In this document: positions 16,351 to 23,549 of the stretch, one piece after another
How positions within the stretch are numbered: the first letter of the stretch is position 1
Layout: the number at the start of each line of letters is the position of its first letter
Assembly (NCBI GenBank): GCA_030530185.1
Contig: JAUMVL010000002.1
Span: 1 to 29,899 of the forward strand
Source of the DNA: Clostridia bacterium
GTDB taxonomy: Bacteria > Bacillota > Clostridia > Christensenellales > CAG-138
DNA: 29,899 bases
Direction: 5' to 3'
Translations under genes and position numbers: made by a program
Notes under the pieces: model-generated
Told to the model about the DNA's origin: nothing
The model's database searches: none
The model's input: the letters and a program-made list of their open reading frames with translations, nothing else

Positions 16351-16949
16351 TTTGCGATCTCCTTTCTGACAAACATAGACTTGACGGCGATACTTGCCTT
16401 TTTCGGCAGCTTAAGTATGCCTTTAGAAGCGCCAACGCATCCGAAGAACATAAAGATTGAAAGACCGGCAAGGAGGAAAGCCGTTCCGAGCATCATTAGG
16501 GCGGGTATATAATTCCCATGCACAAAAAATACGATCGTTACGGCTATCCCACCGATCACGCTGATCCAAAGGGCGACTTCAATTGCCCACAGCGAAAGAA
16601 TGAGTGCCCAAACGACGATATACAGGGAAAGAATGATCGCACCTGCTGCAATAAGAAATGGGAACCAGACCGGAAAACCCAAAGCAATCAGAACAATCTC
16701 CCATGCACGTAAAGCACGTTTCGGTTTAACTGTTTCTTTTAAAAGCTTCTCAAGCGGGATATCCGCGACAATTTGCGTTTTGATTTCATCAACCGTGCCG
16801 ATCTCTGCAACCGCATCTTCCTCGTTTATGCCTTCTTCCATACGGTCGTCAATCATTTCCCCGTAAAACGTGATGCGTTCTTCGATATCCTTTTGCGGAA
16901 GCGCGGAAAGAGTGTTTCGTAAGGCTGATAGGAATTCTTGTTTATTCAT
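16347..16949 (-). CDS. DUF1700 (HAAS domain) membrane protein
   Basis: 200 residues. The N-terminal helical HAAS-type domain (MNKQEFLSALRNTLSALPQKDIEERITFYGEMIDDRMEEG with EEDAVAEIG) is followed by four hydrophobic segments between about 80 and 180 and a basic end. This family is typically encoded beside PadR regulators and DUF4097 proteins, exactly as here, and may act as a membrane partner or anti-regulator. A perfect AAAGGAGG site precedes the ATG, and the frame overlaps padR by 8 bases and DUF4097 by 4, so the three are translationally linked. Confidence 0.88.
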   Translation of the reverse strand: MNKQEFLSALRNTLSALPQKDIEERITFYGEMIDDRMEEGINEEDAVAEIGTVDEIKTQIVADIPLEKLLKETVKPKRALRAWEIVLIALGFPVWFPFLIAAGAIILSLYIVVWALILSLWAIEVALWISVIGGIAVTIVFFVHGNYIPALMMLGTAFLLAGLSIFMFFGCVGASKGILKLPKKASIAVKSMFVRKEIAK

Positions 16950-17259
16950 ATTGATCCTCCTTTATAACGAATTGATAAATGGAAATCACTTCTTTCCATT
17001 CATCCTTGAATTCTTCAATCCGCTTGATACCGTATTGCGTAATATGATAATATTTGCGCAGTCTGCCGTCGTGTTCCGTGCTGCGCACCGTCAACATTTT
17101 GGCGCCTTCGAGTCGCTTTAATATGGTGTATAAAGTCGATTCGGACAATTCGATATATGGTTTCAGGTCTTTTATGATCTTATATCCGTATGAGTCATTG
17201 TTCTTGATTGCGGCAAGAACGCACACGTCAAGCAAACCGCGCTTCAATTGAGCATCCAT
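16942..17259 (-). CDS. PadR family transcriptional regulator
   Basis: 105 residues, the compact PadR type: winged helix with KRGLLDVCVLAAIKNNDSYGYKIIKDL, ELSESTLYTILKRLE and the wing DGRLRKYYHIT, then one dimerisation helix. PadR proteins are usually autorepressors released by a ligand or stress. It is the first gene of the operon, has a perfect AAGGAGGT ribosome site, and a near-perfect 23-bp dyad covers its own -10 (17279-17301), which supports self-control. The inducer is unknown. Confidence 0.93.
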   Translation of the reverse strand: MDAQLKRGLLDVCVLAAIKNNDSYGYKIIKDLKPYIELSESTLYTILKRLEGAKMLTVRSTEHDGRLRKYYHITQYGIKRIEEFKDEWKEVISIYQFVIKEDQYE

Positions 17260-17278
17260 GCTATACCTCCTTTTGCAT

Positions 17279-17301
17279 AATACATCGTATCACGAAGTAT
17301 T
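17279..17301. promoter_or_regulatory. Putative PadR operator dyad
   Basis: The dyad AATAC-a-TCGT / ACGA-a-GTATT has 9 of 10 matching pairs around a 3-base centre. It overlaps the -10 (17284-17289) of the padR promoter, a position suited to repression. The link to this PadR is inferred from position. Confidence 0.65.
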
Positions 17302-17312
17302 GCGTTTGTCAA
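17284..17312 (-). promoter_or_regulatory. Promoter of the padR-DUF1700-DUF4097 operon
   Basis: On the minus strand TTGACA (17312-17307), 17 bases and TACGAT (17289-17284) lie 24 bases before the ATG at 17259. Confidence 0.8.
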
Positions 17313-17469
17313 GAGTTCTGTAATAAATGGCTCAAATCCTGTCTCACGGGCAACCTTTGGTTTTCTTTACGCGTAGCGAAGAATTGCAAAACGGATATCA
17401 GCGCTTTCGGACTATTTCGTCGATGTGCTTGTCATAATTATTGTCGTACTTTTGCAAGCCAAAACAAGA

Positions 17470-17494
17470 AAAACGCCCTATTTTAGGACGTTTT
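17470..17494 (-). terminator. Terminator of the tRNA-Ser pair
   Basis: On the minus strand AAAACGTCCT (17494-17485) pairs with AGGGCGTTTT (17479-17470), with one G-U pair and a 5-base loop, followed by TTCTTGTTTT. It begins 4 bases after the encoded CCA of tRNA-Ser(GCT). Confidence 0.8.
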
Positions 17495-17498
17495 GCCG

Positions 17499-17591
17499 TG
17501 GCGCGGAAGGAGAGATTCGAACTCTCGCACCGGTCAACCCAGTCTACTCCCTTAGCAGGGGAGCCCCTTATAGCCACTTGGGTACTTCCGC
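17499..17591 (-). tRNA. tRNA-Ser(GCT), reads AGC/AGU
   Basis: Acceptor GCGGAAG at the 5' end (17591-17585) pairs with CTTCCGC (17509-17503), then discriminator G and an encoded CCA (17501-17499). The anticodon arm is CTCCC-CTGCTAA-GGGAG, giving anticodon GCT. A long variable arm and the T arm GAGAGTTCGAATCTCTC fit the serine class. Confidence 0.95.
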
Positions 17592-17613
17592 AAATATATA
17601 GTTTTCGAGAGAA

Positions 17614-17701
17614 TGGCGGAGATGGTAGGATTCGAACCCACGGATGCTTTCACATCAACGGTTTTCAAGACCGCCTCCTTAAACCGCTCGGACACATCTC
17701 C
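17614..17701 (-). tRNA. tRNA-Ser(TGA), reads UCA and related
   Basis: 5' GGAGATG (17701-17695) pairs with CATCTCC (17624-17618), then G and an encoded CCA (17616-17614). The anticodon arm GCGGT-CTTGAAA-ACCGT gives TGA. A long variable arm and GGGTTCGAATCC are present. It is followed 22 bases later by the second serine tRNA in the same transcript. Confidence 0.95.
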
Positions 17702-17714
17702 TCGCGCAAAGTGC

Positions 17715-17743
17715 ATTATATCAAAAGGAGGCACAATTGTCAA
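17715..17743 (-). promoter_or_regulatory. Perfect consensus promoter of the tRNA-Ser genes
   Basis: On the minus strand TTGACA (17743-17738), exactly 17 bases and TATAAT (17720-17715) end 13 bases before the 5' end of tRNA-Ser(TGA). Confidence 0.92.
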
Positions 17744-17773
17744 CGATTTCTTTGACGGCAGAATACGATTGCC

Positions 17774-18607
17774 TCAGTATTTCTCCACGCAGAATGTGCG
17801 GCGATCGTTTGCGGCGGAGACAAGGTCAATCCCATCCTTCAGCGCGAGCGCGTGGACGGGGCGGCACAGCGTGCCCGACATGGCGCAGTCGGTCGGCAGC
17901 AGCGCCGAAGCGAGACGGGACGGTGCGCGCGAAGCTGCGGCCTCGAGCAAAGCGCGGTAGACGGCGGGAGAATCGGCGAGACATTCGGTGATTTCGATGC
18001 CGTTGCCGTCGGGCAGAAAGCAAAGGTATCCCGTGCGGTTCGGTGCGAGCAAAAAAACACCGTTATCGCGGGTATATTCGTCGAGCGCGGTGCGCATTTC
18101 CGGGACGGTTCGACGAAGCATGAACGGATGCTGCAGCGTCGCATGGATGTAGGCCGGGTAAAGGTCGGAGACGTTTTTCGTCTCCGCAATCTCGGGGTGT
18201 TCGGCCGCGGGCTCGGTGACCTTAATCGCATACGTCAGCGGTCGGAACCCGAACGGGACATAGAGATCGGGGATTGCGGGCGAGAGCAGTGCAAGATCGT
18301 AGTTGCGGAGCTTGGCGTTGTCGAGCAGCCGGTTCACGGTTTCGGTCATCAGCCCCCGATGTCGATATGCGGGCAGCGTGGACACACCGGAGATCAGGAT
18401 CGCGGGATAGGCGGGATAGGCTGTGCGGACGCGCCGGGCGAGCGCCATCGAAACGAGCCGATCGCCGTCGAACACGCCGAACGACAGCGTCGGTGTAAAG
18501 CGATGGGAAAAGAAAAAATTGGCAAACGGTTCGGTATCGTGAAACACTTCCTGCCACAGCGCCTTTGCGCCAAAGCAGTCGTGCGGCTGCAGTTGCCGGA
18601 TGATCAT
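17774..18607 (-). CDS. GNAT family N-acetyltransferase (Eis-like length)
   Basis: 277 residues. The N-terminal GNAT core opens IRQLQPHDCFGAKALWQEVF and contains the acetyl-CoA loop ISGVSTLPAYRHRGLMTETVNRLL (V-x4-R-x2-G type) and LLSPAIPDLYVPFGF. A second half (about 150-277) with HPFMLRRTVPEMRTAL and CRPVHALALKDGIDLV resembles the two-domain Eis/acetyltransferase organisation. The frame is open further upstream, but the ATG at 18607 overlaps the rodA stop as ATGA and has GGAGG about 9 bases upstream, deciding the start. Substrate unknown; coupling to rodA may be operon convenience rather than function. Confidence 0.85.
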   Translation of the reverse strand: MIIRQLQPHDCFGAKALWQEVFHDTEPFANFFFSHRFTPTLSFGVFDGDRLVSMALARRVRTAYPAYPAILISGVSTLPAYRHRGLMTETVNRLLDNAKLRNYDLALLSPAIPDLYVPFGFRPLTYAIKVTEPAAEHPEIAETKNVSDLYPAYIHATLQHPFMLRRTVPEMRTALDEYTRDNGVFLLAPNRTGYLCFLPDGNGIEITECLADSPAVYRALLEAAASRAPSRLASALLPTDCAMSGTLCRPVHALALKDGIDLVSAANDRRTFCVEKY

Positions 18608-19773
18608 TTCAGCTGCCTCCTTCCCGTCGCGCGGGCATAGACGCTCATGACGATCCCGACGCAGGCAAGCGATGCGAGCATATTCGATCCGCCGTAGCTG
18701 ATAAACGGAAGCGGGATGCCGGTCACCGGCATCGCCCCCATACACATGCCGATATTTTCAAACACGTGTGAGACGAGCATCGCCGTGCAGCCGACGGCAA
18801 GGCAGCGGCCGTAGGTGTCGCGTGCGCGAAGCGCGGTGCGAAGCCAATGGAAGAACAGCCAGAAGAACACGAGCACAAGGACAACGGAACCGACGAAGCC
18901 GACGCCTTCCCCAATGCCCGCAAAGATAAAATCGCTGTGCCAGACCGGCACATAACCGGTCTGGATCAGCGTTCCGTTGACAAAATATCCCTTGCCCCAC
19001 AGGCCGCCGGAGCCGATGACCTGCTTGGCGTGCAGCACGTTCAGACCGTCGCCCTTGAGATCGCGGGTCGGGTCGAGAAACACGCGGATCCGGTTTTTTT
19101 GCACCTCGCTGAAGAAGAACCGCCAAGCGACGACCGCGGCGGCAACCGATGCGCCGGCGCCCGCGGCAAGATACGCCCAATGCAGCCGCACGCAGAACAG
19201 AATCGCAACGGCGATCACAAGCAGCACCATAGCCGTACCGAAGTCGTTCTGGAGCAGCACGAGCAAAAACGGAACGAGCACATACAGTCCGCACACCAGC
19301 ACGTCGAGCGGATGCGACAGCGCGCCGCGGCGCTCATATCGCTCGGCGGCGGTCTTGGACAGCAGGATAATCAGTACAACCTTGGTGATTTCGCTCGGCT
19401 GAAACGCGCGCGTGCCGATCTTGTACCAGCCGAAGGCGCCGTATGTGTTTTCGCCGGCAAGGACAAGGAGCAGGAGCAGAACGAGACAAACCAGATAAGC
19501 CGTTTTTGCAAACGGCTTATACAACTCATAATCGAAGATGGCAAGCGGAACGGCAACGAGAAGCGAAATGGCAATGTTGCCGATCTGCCGCCAGAGGAAC
19601 GCAAAGTGCATTCTTGCCACATAGTCGGCAAGTTCCGTTTCGGTTCCGTCAAACGGATCGCAAAATACATCGAGCAGCGTAACAAGACCGAACAAAACCA
19701 AGGCCGAGACGAGGATGATCGTTAAAACATCGACCTGATACGGGGCTTTGGTTCGCGTCGTTTTACGCGTCAT
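18604..19773 (-). CDS. rodA: Peptidoglycan glycosyltransferase RodA (SEDS family)
   Basis: The multi-pass SEDS polymerase of the elongasome, which extends glycan strands from lipid II together with a class B PBP and MreB. 389 residues with about ten hydrophobic segments. RodA/FtsW landmarks: GTRAFQPSEITKV, LLQNDFGTAMVLL (QPDLGT in most members), PVWHSDFIFAGIGEGVGFVG with the essential Asp, and ENIGMCMGAMPVTGIPLPFISYGGSNMLAS, whose ENIGM wording favours RodA over FtsW. Its ATG overlaps the stop of the pgi remnant (ATGA), and the only good GGAGG lies inside that remnant about 13 bases upstream. It is followed by an overlapping acetyltransferase gene. Confidence 0.93.
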   Translation of the reverse strand: MTRKTTRTKAPYQVDVLTIILVSALVLFGLVTLLDVFCDPFDGTETELADYVARMHFAFLWRQIGNIAISLLVAVPLAIFDYELYKPFAKTAYLVCLVLLLLLVLAGENTYGAFGWYKIGTRAFQPSEITKVVLIILLSKTAAERYERRGALSHPLDVLVCGLYVLVPFLLVLLQNDFGTAMVLLVIAVAILFCVRLHWAYLAAGAGASVAAAVVAWRFFFSEVQKNRIRVFLDPTRDLKGDGLNVLHAKQVIGSGGLWGKGYFVNGTLIQTGYVPVWHSDFIFAGIGEGVGFVGSVVLVLVFFWLFFHWLRTALRARDTYGRCLAVGCTAMLVSHVFENIGMCMGAMPVTGIPLPFISYGGSNMLASLACVGIVMSVYARATGRRQLK

Positions 19774-20105
19774 CGAACGATGTATTCCTCCTTCTTCTTC
19801 GGCGCGGCGTTGAGCTCCGCCTTCTTTTGAGCAAAGCCGGGCTTGCCGAGCAGGGCATATGCGGCCTTCTTGCCCTCCTCAACGCCGGGCTGATCGAACG
19901 CGTTGATGTTCAGCAGCTCGCGCCACTTCATATTGCCGCGATGCGCCTTCATTCCCCAAATGGCCGCTTCGATCGGAAGCGCACAGAGCTCGTCCTTGGT
20001 AAAGCCGTTTTCACCGATGGCTTCCTGCATCATGTTGTGGCAGTTGAGCGCGAGACGCATGCTCTGTTTCCATTCGTTGTTCCGATAATCCGCGGGTTTC
20101 TCCTG
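19770..20105 (-). pseudogene. pgi: Truncated glucose-6-phosphate isomerase, C-terminal remnant
   Basis: The frame encodes EKPADYRNNEWKQSMRLAL and then the Pgi C-terminal signature NINAFDQPGVEEGKKAAYALLGKPG, ending KKEEYIVR. Only about 111 codons remain of the 440-550 expected, so the catalytic core is missing. It begins directly after the TAG stop (20108-20106) of the upstream isomerase/epimerase gene and in the same frame. The first in-frame ATG is 20060 and it has no good ribosome site. The end overlaps rodA by 4 bases and carries the GGAGG nearest the rodA start, which may explain why this piece is kept. A deletion that removed the 5' part of pgi is the simplest explanation. Confidence 0.8.
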
Positions 20106-20909
20106 CTATGAGAGAGATTTTTCAAATGCATAAAACGAGTCACGGAGCTCATCCAAGCTGCCGTACATATCGCTGTATACTTCAAGCAAAACATCGCCGT
20201 CAAAGCCTTTCGCCCTAAGCTTGTCGATCAGGCCTTTGAAGTCGAACCCGCCGTAGGGCGGCAGCAGATACTGCATCTTCCCGTCCTCCATACGGCAATC
20301 GCAGCAATGTACCGCGTCGATTCGCTCGCCGATCGCGTCGACAAACGAGAACGGATCGACGCCGCTGCGGACCGCCTGCTTCACGTCGAGTGTAAAATGC
20401 AGGCCGTCGGAATGCATCGCATCGAGCAGCCGCAGCGCAAATTCCGGCTCGCGGCAGAAGCACCAGCTGACGTTTTCAAGGGTCAGACGAATGTCGTATG
20501 CTTCGGCCATGCAGCAAAGCTCGTCAAAAACCGGCGCGACCCGGAAGATTTCGAGATTCTTCGCCGCGCCCGAAAGATGCGACGCGCCATGCATGCAGTA
20601 GCGGTGCGCGCCGAGTCGTTTCCCGGCTTGCAGGACTTTTTCGTAGATGCGGAACGCATCCTGCTTCTGCCGCGGATGCAGCGAAAACAACTGCGACTCA
20701 AACATCGAACTCATCGGATGCACACTGCACACCGTAACGCCGTTTTCCTCGGTACGGCGGGCGAGCAGCTCGATAAAGTCCGGTTCGTATTCGCAGAGCG
20801 AATTCAGAAAGTATTCGGCATACCGGACACCCCAGTCGCGATAGACGGCGGGCATGTCCTCAATCATGTAATGGTTGTAAAAGCTGGCTGTGGAAATTCC
20901 GACTCGCAT
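20106..20909 (-). CDS. Sugar phosphate isomerase/epimerase (AP-endonuclease-2-like TIM barrel)
   Basis: 267 residues of the xylose isomerase-like TIM-barrel superfamily, cytosolic and divalent-metal dependent. Likely metal ligands: E145 (LTLENV), D175 (FTLDVKQA), H201 (AVHCCDC) and E243 (LLEVYSDMYG). The opening MRVGISTASFY is typical. The reaction is unknown: members interconvert ketoses, inositol derivatives or hydroxypyruvate. It is the first gene of the minus-strand run that continues into the pgi remnant, rodA and a GNAT. The ribosome site (GAAAGG, about 12 bases upstream) is poor. Its TAG stop is followed in frame by pgi sequence. Confidence 0.87.
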   Translation of the reverse strand: MRVGISTASFYNHYMIEDMPAVYRDWGVRYAEYFLNSLCEYEPDFIELLARRTEENGVTVCSVHPMSSMFESQLFSLHPRQKQDAFRIYEKVLQAGKRLGAHRYCMHGASHLSGAAKNLEIFRVAPVFDELCCMAEAYDIRLTLENVSWCFCREPEFALRLLDAMHSDGLHFTLDVKQAVRSGVDPFSFVDAIGERIDAVHCCDCRMEDGKMQYLLPPYGGFDFKGLIDKLRAKGFDGDVLLEVYSDMYGSLDELRDSFYAFEKSLS

Positions 20910-20974
20910 GCAGGCAGAATGGCCTTTCTTTGCTGACTTTCGGCAAGGGCGCGGGCCCCTTCTGCCGCATTGTT

Positions 20975-21003
20975 ATTGTATCATTGTTTTACGCATAAGG
21001 CAA
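20975..21003 (-). promoter_or_regulatory. Promoter of the isomerase-rodA operon
   Basis: On the minus strand TTGCCT (21003-20998), 17 bases and TACAAT (20980-20975) lie 65 bases before the ATG at 20909. The leader contains a GC-rich hairpin (CGGCA/TGCCG and AGGG/CCCT, about 20941-20967). Confidence 0.6.
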
Positions 21004-21020
21004 ATGATAACAAAATCTTT

Positions 21021-21046
21021 TTTCTAACCAAAAATATTTTTAGAAA
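21021..21046. promoter_or_regulatory. Dyad upstream of the PLP-enzyme promoter
   Basis: TTTCTAA (21021-21027) and TTAGAAA (21040-21046) are perfect inverted copies 12 bases apart, ending 5 bases before the -35. The position fits an activator or repressor site shared by the divergent genes; the factor is unknown. Confidence 0.4.
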
Positions 21047-21051
21047 GTGGG

Positions 21052-21080
21052 TTTACAAATCGGGGAAACCGATGTATGAT
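21052..21080 (+). promoter_or_regulatory. Promoter of the PLP-dependent enzyme gene
   Basis: TTTACA (21052-21057), 17 bases and TATGAT (21075-21080) are present. It leaves a leader of about 100 bases before the ATG at 21186. Confidence 0.75.
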
Positions 21081-21185
21081 GAATGTGGTGGAGAACGCAG
21101 AAAAACCGCCGCGGCCACAGGCTTTTATGACGGAGCGGGGGAAGCGATGCGAAATCCAAATATTTTGAATAAAGGGAGTCAAAAC

Positions 21186-22664
21186 ATGATTGATCTTACC
21201 ATGAACCGTGAGAATCTCAAGCGCACCGTCGAGCGCGCAAGAGAAAGAAACATCATCATCCCGACCTTTGCACAGATGCAGCATCCGGAGACGATCCCCG
21301 AAGCAATTTCAAACAAACTGCCCGAGGTGGGCCTGTGGGATGTTAATCCGCTGAACCTGTTCCGCATCACCTGGAAGAACAACCCGGTCGAAAAGGGCGG
21401 CGACGGCAAATTCGGCGAAGTCAATTACATTGAAGTGCCCAAAGAGCTTTCCGGCGTCAAGGCACGTATCGTGATCTTGATCGGCAAATGGTTCCCGACG
21501 GGCTGCCACAAGGTCGGCGCATCGTTCGGCTGCCTCGTGCCGCGTCTCGTTACGGGTCAGTTCGATCCTTCCTATCATAAAGCGGTATGGCCCTCGACCG
21601 GTAACTACTGCCGCGGCGGCGCATACAACAGCGCTCTGCTTGGATGCAACAGCATTGCGATCCTGCCCGAAGAGATGAGCGCCGAGCGCTTTGAATGGCT
21701 CAAGACCGTCGCGGGCGAAATCATCGCGACCCCCGGCTGCGAGTCCAACGTCAAGGAGATTTTCGATGAAACGCATCGTCTCCGTCAGCGTCCGGAAGTC
21801 ATGATCTTCAACCAGTTTGAAGAGATGGGCAATCCGCTCTGGCACTATCAGGTAACCGGTCATGCGATCGAAGAAGTGATCGAAAAGATCAAGGGCGAAA
21901 ACGGCCGCTTTGCGGGCGCGGCGTTCACCTCCGGTTCAGCCGGCACGATGAGCGCGGGCGATTACCTCAAGGAGGTCTATCCGGGCAGCAAGCTCGCCGT
22001 CGGCGAGGCGCTCCAGTGCCCGACGCTGCTGAACAACGGCTTCGGCGGTCACCGCATCGAAGGTATCGGCGATAAGCACGTGCCGTGGATCCACAACGTC
22101 AAGAATACCGATATGGTCATCGCGATCGACGACGAGGACAGCCAGAAGCTGCTCCGTCTGTTCAACGATCCCGAGGGACAGAAGTATCTCAGAGACGAAG
22201 TCGGCGTTCCGGCGGACTTCATCGAAAAGCTTCCGCTGCTCGGCATCTCCGGCATTGCGAACATGCTGTGCTGCATCAAGATGGCCAAGTACTATGAGCT
22301 CACCGAGAACGACATCCTTGCCACCGTCGGTACCGACTCGTCGGTTATGTATCAGAGCCGTATCCGCGAGCTCGAGGAAGCGGACGGCGCATACGATGCG
22401 GTCAAGGCGGCGGCGGATTATGCCGAGCATCTGCACGGCCTTAGAACCGACAGCATGGAGGAGCTCACCTACGTCACCCGCAAGCGCATTCACAACCTCA
22501 AGTATTATACTTGGGTTGAGCAGCAGGGCAAGACGGTTGACGAGCTCAACGCGCAGTGGTACGATCCGAATTACTGGAAGAACGTCCACAACCAGATGGG
22601 CGAGATCGACGCGCTGATCAACGAGTTCAACGAGGCGACCGGCCTTTTGAAGGATCTCAAATAA
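21186..22664 (+). CDS. Fold-type II PLP-dependent enzyme (cysteine synthase-like, beta family)
   Basis: 492 residues, cytosolic. The likely PLP lysine is K109 in GKWFPTGCHKVGASFG, equivalent to the S-x-K-x-R lysine of cysteine synthases. STGNYCRGGAYNSALLG is the substrate/phosphate loop, and FTSGSAGTMSAGDYLK and GTDSSVMY follow. The protein is much longer than CysK (about 310) and belongs to a conserved clostridial group annotated only as PLP-dependent protein or subunit beta. The real reaction is not known to me. The frame is open from 20970, but the ATG at 21186 has AAAGGGAG about 8 bases upstream and starts the conserved region (MIDLTMNRENL). The codon choice is strongly GC-ended, suggesting high expression. 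Confidence 0.85.
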   Translation: MIDLTMNRENLKRTVERARERNIIIPTFAQMQHPETIPEAISNKLPEVGLWDVNPLNLFRITWKNNPVEKGGDGKFGEVNYIEVPKELSGVKARIVILIGKWFPTGCHKVGASFGCLVPRLVTGQFDPSYHKAVWPSTGNYCRGGAYNSALLGCNSIAILPEEMSAERFEWLKTVAGEIIATPGCESNVKEIFDETHRLRQRPEVMIFNQFEEMGNPLWHYQVTGHAIEEVIEKIKGENGRFAGAAFTSGSAGTMSAGDYLKEVYPGSKLAVGEALQCPTLLNNGFGGHRIEGIGDKHVPWIHNVKNTDMVIAIDDEDSQKLLRLFNDPEGQKYLRDEVGVPADFIEKLPLLGISGIANMLCCIKMAKYYELTENDILATVGTDSSVMYQSRIRELEEADGAYDAVKAAADYAEHLHGLRTDSMEELTYVTRKRIHNLKYYTWVEQQGKTVDELNAQWYDPNYWKNVHNQMGEIDALINEFNEATGLLKDLK

Positions 22665-22720
22665 GCGACAAAGCACGAAAAGGGGTGCATTCGCAGGCGT
22701 ACTGTCAAGGTGGATTTTCA

Positions 22721-22757
22721 AAAGTACAGTCGATTTCGGTCGTCTGTACTTTTTTTC
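22721..22757 (+). terminator. Rho-independent terminator of the PLP-enzyme gene
   Basis: AAAGTACAG (22721-22729) pairs with CTGTACTTT, extended by a CGA/TCG inner pairing, loop TTCG, with a run of seven or more T after the stem. Confidence 0.88.
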
Positions 22758-22758
22758 G

Positions 22759-22787
22759 TTGTATCTGATTGAAAATCATGATAGAAT
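22759..22787 (+). promoter_or_regulatory. Putative promoter of the GNAT gene
   Basis: TTGTAT (22759-22764), 17 bases and TAGAAT (22782-22787) start just after the preceding terminator. The region is AT-rich. Confidence 0.5.
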
Positions 22788-22824
22788 CAATACGACAAAT
22801 CGGAGTTTGTAGGAGTGGCGATTT

Positions 22825-23349
22825 ATGAAACTGATAGAGCCAACAACCGAATACTGCAGGCAGATCCGGGCTTATAGAAAAGAGTTTCTTGACTGCGGTG
22901 ATTCTATGGATGGGACACACGGGCTAAGAGAAATAGAGGATCCGGTAAAGTGGATAGAACACTGTGCCTTGTACAAAGATCCTCTGACCGTTCCGGATAG
23001 CCGTGTTCCTGCAACACAGTACATATTTGTCAGAGAAGAAGATGACAAGATCGTCGGAATGCTTCAGATCAGGCATTATTTCAACGACTACCTTGAAAAA
23101 TACGGTGGTCATATCGGGTATTCTGTTGCTCCAAGTGAGCGCCGCAAGGGTTATGCATCTCAAATGCTCAAAACAGCCTTGCCTAAATGTAAAGAGCTTG
23201 GCATTGATAAGGTGCTGATCACTTGCATCGATAACAATGAGGGCAGCCGTAAAACTATCCTTTCAAACGGAGGAGTATACGAGTCTTCAGTATATGAGCC
23301 AAATGAAAAAGTGTATTTGGAGAGGTACTGGATCAACCTTTCCAAGTGA
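22825..23349 (+). CDS. GNAT family N-acetyltransferase
   Basis: 174 residues. The GNAT acetyl-CoA motif is IGYSVAPSERRKGYASQMLKTALPKCKELG, with R-R-K-G-Y-A at the phosphate-binding turn, preceded by KIVGMLQIRHYFNDYL and followed by LITCIDNNEGSRKTILSNGG. Length and layout match the small clostridial group sometimes called predicted acetyltransferase; the acceptor is unknown. AGGAG (22811-22815) is 9 bases before the ATG. It has its own promoter and terminator and is AT-richer than the PLP-enzyme gene, consistent with an accessory gene. Confidence 0.87.
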   Translation: MKLIEPTTEYCRQIRAYRKEFLDCGDSMDGTHGLREIEDPVKWIEHCALYKDPLTVPDSRVPATQYIFVREEDDKIVGMLQIRHYFNDYLEKYGGHIGYSVAPSERRKGYASQMLKTALPKCKELGIDKVLITCIDNNEGSRKTILSNGGVYESSVYEPNEKVYLERYWINLSK

Positions 23350-23382
23350 CAAATTCCATTTTATCGGGATGAAACGGATTTG

Positions 23383-23422
23383 AACCTTCCGGGAAACAGT
23401 TTCTTTTCGGAAGGTTTTTTGT
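23383..23422 (+). terminator. Rho-independent terminator of the GNAT gene
   Basis: AACCTTCCG (23383-23391) and CGGAAGGTT (23408-23416) form a 9-bp stem followed by a T-run. Confidence 0.88.
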
Positions 23423-23485
23423 TTGCCTGAAGCGCACGCATCACTTCCGCATGGCGGTGTATAAGTGCGCTCTTACAAAAAAGAG

Positions 23486-23534
23486 GCTTCCCCTTGAGGG
23501 GAAGCTGTCAGCCGCAAGGCTGACTGATGAGGTG
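23486..23534 (+). repeat. Left arm of the DUF559 unit
   Basis: Two tandem hairpins: GCTTCCCC/GGGGAAGC with loop TTGA (23486-23505) and GTCAGCC/GGCTGAC with a GCAA tetraloop (23507-23524), then TGATGAGGTG (23525-23534). Confidence 0.88.
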
Positions 23535-23549
23535 CCCTTTCGCACCCGT

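Noticed and set aside
17325..17365. Possible tRNA 3' fragment (GGCTCAAATCC...) near the padR promoter
   Set aside because: The stem next to the T-loop-like word does not pair and no other arm is present. Chance similarity or an unprovable relic.
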